From NCBI RefSeq assembly GCF_002884495.1, contig NZ_KZ614145.1:1178001-1242000 (forward strand): 64,000 nt of DNA, given 5' to 3'. Positions 62,241 to 64,000 of the stretch are shown in pieces; the first letter of the stretch is position 1, and each line of letters begins with the position of its first letter. The notes under the pieces are model-generated. The model saw only the letters and a list, made by a program, of their open reading frames with translations, had not been told where the DNA came from and made no database searches. A program made the position numbers and the translations under genes. Origin of the DNA: Rummeliibacillus pycnus (GTDB taxonomy: Bacteria; Bacillota; Bacilli; Bacillales_A; Planococcaceae).

Positions 62241-62245
62241 ATCTT

Positions 62246-63022
62246 TTAAATTATTGCATCATGTTTGCCATTTGCTTGTATTTGTCCGTATGTATATATC
62301 CCTTGATAAAAACTTTCTCGGTCTAAAATACGTTTCACTTGTACTTTCGTAAATGCTTTCCCTTGCGTAGTTTGATAGCCTTCTTTATTCAATGCTTCCG
62401 CTAACCTAGATAGTGACCATTTTCTATGTAAGTGTTTCAACTCAAACAACCGTTTCACTACTTCTGCATGCCCGTTATGTATCTTTAGTTCCTTCTCACC
62501 TTTTTCTTTGGTATAACCAAAGGTAGCTTTTCCCCCTGCATAACCGCCTTCCTTTGCCTTTTTATTTCTCCCTTTTGTTAGTTTGAGCGCTATTTCAAGC
62601 CGTTGGTATTGGTCTAACAATTCCATTAAGCCGTTTACCAAGAAATCATTAGGGTCTTTTTTATGGATACTGTAAAATGGCTGTTCAATGCTTTTAATGT
62701 CACAGCCATATTTCTTTAGCTCTCGTTGTATCAGTACCTTTACAATATCTGACCTCCATAATCGGCTTGTGTTCAGCACCACCACATAATCAATTTGGAC
62801 AGACGAAAGGTGAGCCAACATTTCCTGTAAGCCCACCCTGTCAATTTCTAATGCTTCTTCATTTAGTTTTGCGCCACTAATTCCTTCATCTCTAAAAATA
62901 TGGATCAAGTTCCAGCCGTGTTCTTCACAGTATGCTTTTATTTCATCTTCTTGATATTTCAAGCTGTATCCATCTTTTGCTTGCCCTTGTGTCGAGACAC
63001 GTATATACCCAACAACGTTCAA
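62246..63022 (-). CDS. Small serine recombinase
   Basis: A 258-residue site-specific recombinase. The resolvase domain has the catalytic Ser in GYIRVSTQGQ (Ser10) and the Arg-bearing LNTSRLWRSDIV; the recombinase domain follows (about 155-250, GYAGGKATFGYT, VKRILDRESFYQGIY). Proteins of this length and ending occur in Bacillaceae, so it is probably complete, not truncated. The start is TTG with GGAGGG ahead. It neighbours decayed IS and immunity genes; its att site is not evident. Confidence 0.88.
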   Translation of the reverse strand: MNVVGYIRVSTQGQAKDGYSLKYQEDEIKAYCEEHGWNLIHIFRDEGISGAKLNEEALEIDRVGLQEMLAHLSSVQIDYVVVLNTSRLWRSDIVKVLIQRELKKYGCDIKSIEQPFYSIHKKDPNDFLVNGLMELLDQYQRLEIALKLTKGRNKKAKEGGYAGGKATFGYTKEKGEKELKIHNGHAEVVKRLFELKHLHRKWSLSRLAEALNKEGYQTTQGKAFTKVQVKRILDRESFYQGIYTYGQIQANGKHDAII

Positions 63023-63134
63023 CTTCTCACCCTCCGTTACATAAATTTTAATTTGTGTAACGCTTTTTAACGAATAGCGAGTATTATACGACCCTCTCTA
63101 GTAAAAATACAACCCAATTTTTGTCTGCCCTGAT

Positions 63135-63615
63135 GCTAAACTAGTAACCTTCTTACGTAACCTACCTTTTATCGCCAAGAGCTTTGTCATTCTCGTTAGT
63201 TTTTTAGCCATTCCCTGTCATAACTACCCCTGCCATATAAAATGTCATCTCGCCTAATTATCGTACTTTTCTTACTATCCAAGTATTAAAACGATACTCC
63301 TTGATGGTACAACCATCATGAGCTTTCGATTTTCATGTAAATCATTTTCTTTTTGTCTCACTCAAAAATTCTCACTTTCTTTTTATTCACTAGATTTATG
63401 TATCTGTATCGTTACCCCTTTATCATTACGAGTTTTGTCATTTTCATTAGTTTGTGTGTTTTGCAGTATCATAAGTCCTCTTGGAATGTAAAATGTCATC
63501 TCGTCTGGTTATCGTGCTTCTCGCAAAATCCAAATATTAAATCAATACTCCATTATGGTACTACCTTCATGAGCTTTGAATTTCAAACTGGTCTCATTCA
63601 TGTTGTTCTTACTTC
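63135..63615. repeat. Two degenerate tandem repeats, 251 bp apart
   Basis: About 225 bp starting near 63135 is repeated starting near 63386. The best part, 63241-63326 against 63492-63577, aligns without gaps at about 80 percent identity and ends TCATGAGCTTT in both. No ORF is conserved between the copies. Function unknown. Confidence 0.75.
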
Positions 63616-63625
63616 ACCAAAAACA

Positions 63626-63661
63626 AAAGCACCTGTTGCCTAAAAGGCAACCAAGTGCTTT
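63626..63661 (-). terminator. Terminator after the YezG-like gene
   Basis: AAAGCAC/GTGCTTT outer stem and TTGCC/GGCAA inner stem; a T-rich tract follows on the minus strand. Confidence 0.85.
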
Positions 63662-63666
63662 ATAGT

Positions 63667-64000
63667 TTACTTTTCTTCAAATTCCTTCATTCTCTCTAAT
63701 AAATCAAAATCTAGCTGTTCTTTGTTTTGACTTATATATTTATATTCAAAATACTTAATTCTATCTGTTGGACCAAATTCACTTTCATGCCAATTTGCAT
63801 AATCAAAATGTACGTTTAATTTACCTGTATCATTTAATATTAATGTCACTGAAAACCAAGGTTCTTGGTCATTATCAGTAAAAACTTTTTGGAGTTCAAC
63901 AGTAAGTTGAAATAATTTATGTAGTTCTTTATTATAAGCCCTCTTATCTACACTATATAATTTTGGAATATAATGTGAAAAAATGTGTTGTTCCTCACCT
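63667..64000 (-). CDS. YezG-family (DUF600) immunity protein, C-terminal part
   Basis: An open minus-strand frame runs from the window edge to the stop at 63667, giving about 110 C-terminal residues; the start is outside. HIFSHYIPKLYSVDKRAYN, QEPWFSVTLILNDTGK and DYANWHESEFGPTDRIKYFE are typical of the YezG/DUF600 family, antitoxins of the YeeF-type LXG nuclease toxins. The toxin would lie further right. The family neutralises the toxin by direct binding in the cytosol. Confidence 0.85.
   Translation of the reverse strand, partial: GEEQHIFSHYIPKLYSVDKRAYNKELHKLFQLTVELQKVFTDNDQEPWFSVTLILNDTGKLNVHFDYANWHESEFGPTDRIKYFEYKYISQNKEQLDFDLLERMKEFEEK

Noticed and set aside
62246-63022. Truncated large serine recombinase
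   Set aside because: It lacks the long C-terminal part, but proteins of this size and ending are familiar in Bacillaceae; treated as complete.
63353-63643. 96-codon plus-strand frame inside the 251-bp repeat
   Set aside because: The frame is not kept in the other repeat copy and has no ribosome site; the repeat itself explains the sequence.

Overview
The window looks like chromosomal DNA of a low-GC, spore-former-type Firmicute of the Bacillaceae/Planococcaceae (Lysinibacillus, Solibacillus or Ureibacillus would fit). The reasons are AT-rich DNA, strong AGGAGG ribosome sites, frequent TTG starts, Bacillus-style gene pairs (xpaC-yaaN, yojN-yojO), a preQ1-I riboswitch before queF, B. subtilis-type lipoproteins and a YezG-type immunity gene. 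Genus is inference; no rRNA or marker gene settles it.

Layout. 1-9 kb: end of an acetyl-CoA hydrolase/transferase, an ABC-F ATPase, an AtoE-type fatty-acid transporter, two near-identical cold-shock genes with matching hairpin leaders, a soluble globin-type chemoreceptor ending in a zinc-binding CZB domain, and xpaC-yaaN. 9-21 kb: a VWA/MoxR-ATPase pair, several small proteins, recQ with a cytosolic serine hydrolase of beta-lactamase fold, a drug/metabolite transporter, a lone PTS EIIC, a ComEC-like metallo-hydrolase with DUF3006, and four tRNA genes (Gly-CCC, Gly-GCC, Ser-UGA, Phe-GAA; minus strand). 21-30 kb: a RocB-like peptidase, a GNAT enzyme, an ECF sigma/anti-sigma pair with a plausible autoregulated promoter, a YdhK lipoprotein, an RNase H protein, and a methyltransferase preceded by a 19-codon leader ORF and mutually exclusive hairpins. 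30-38 kb: a peptide-resistance type module (response regulator, histidine kinase, ABC ATPase, two permeases) with three perfect 11-bp direct repeats ahead of the ABC genes, then pgcA and an eroded exonuclease-BRCT protein.

38-60 kb is a series of compact regulatory units: a PucR-type regulator facing an M20 amidohydrolase/AbgT transporter operon; a MerR regulator whose 19-bp-spacer target promoter overlaps its own 3' end, driving an MFS pump; a TetR-led amino-acid ABC transporter operon ending in an OsmC gene; a FhuF-like protein; a MOSC protein; queF under a preQ1-I riboswitch, with a second decayed copy of the same aptamer-plus-terminator 1.9 kb away; a CoA-disulfide reductase/rhodanese fusion with a palindromic operator between -35 and -10; and a LytTR-DUF3021-ABC operon.

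60-64 kb is an accessory, decaying end: a frameshifted membrane-protein gene, an immunity-like gene with an internal stop, an IS110-family transposase stub, a small serine recombinase, two approximately 225-bp degenerate tandem repeats 251 bp apart with no assigned function, and a YezG-family immunity gene running off the window. No CRISPR array, rRNA or complete transposon was seen. The signals best worth following are the methyltransferase leader, the paired intact/decayed preQ1 elements, the 11-bp repeats, and the 251-bp repeat.
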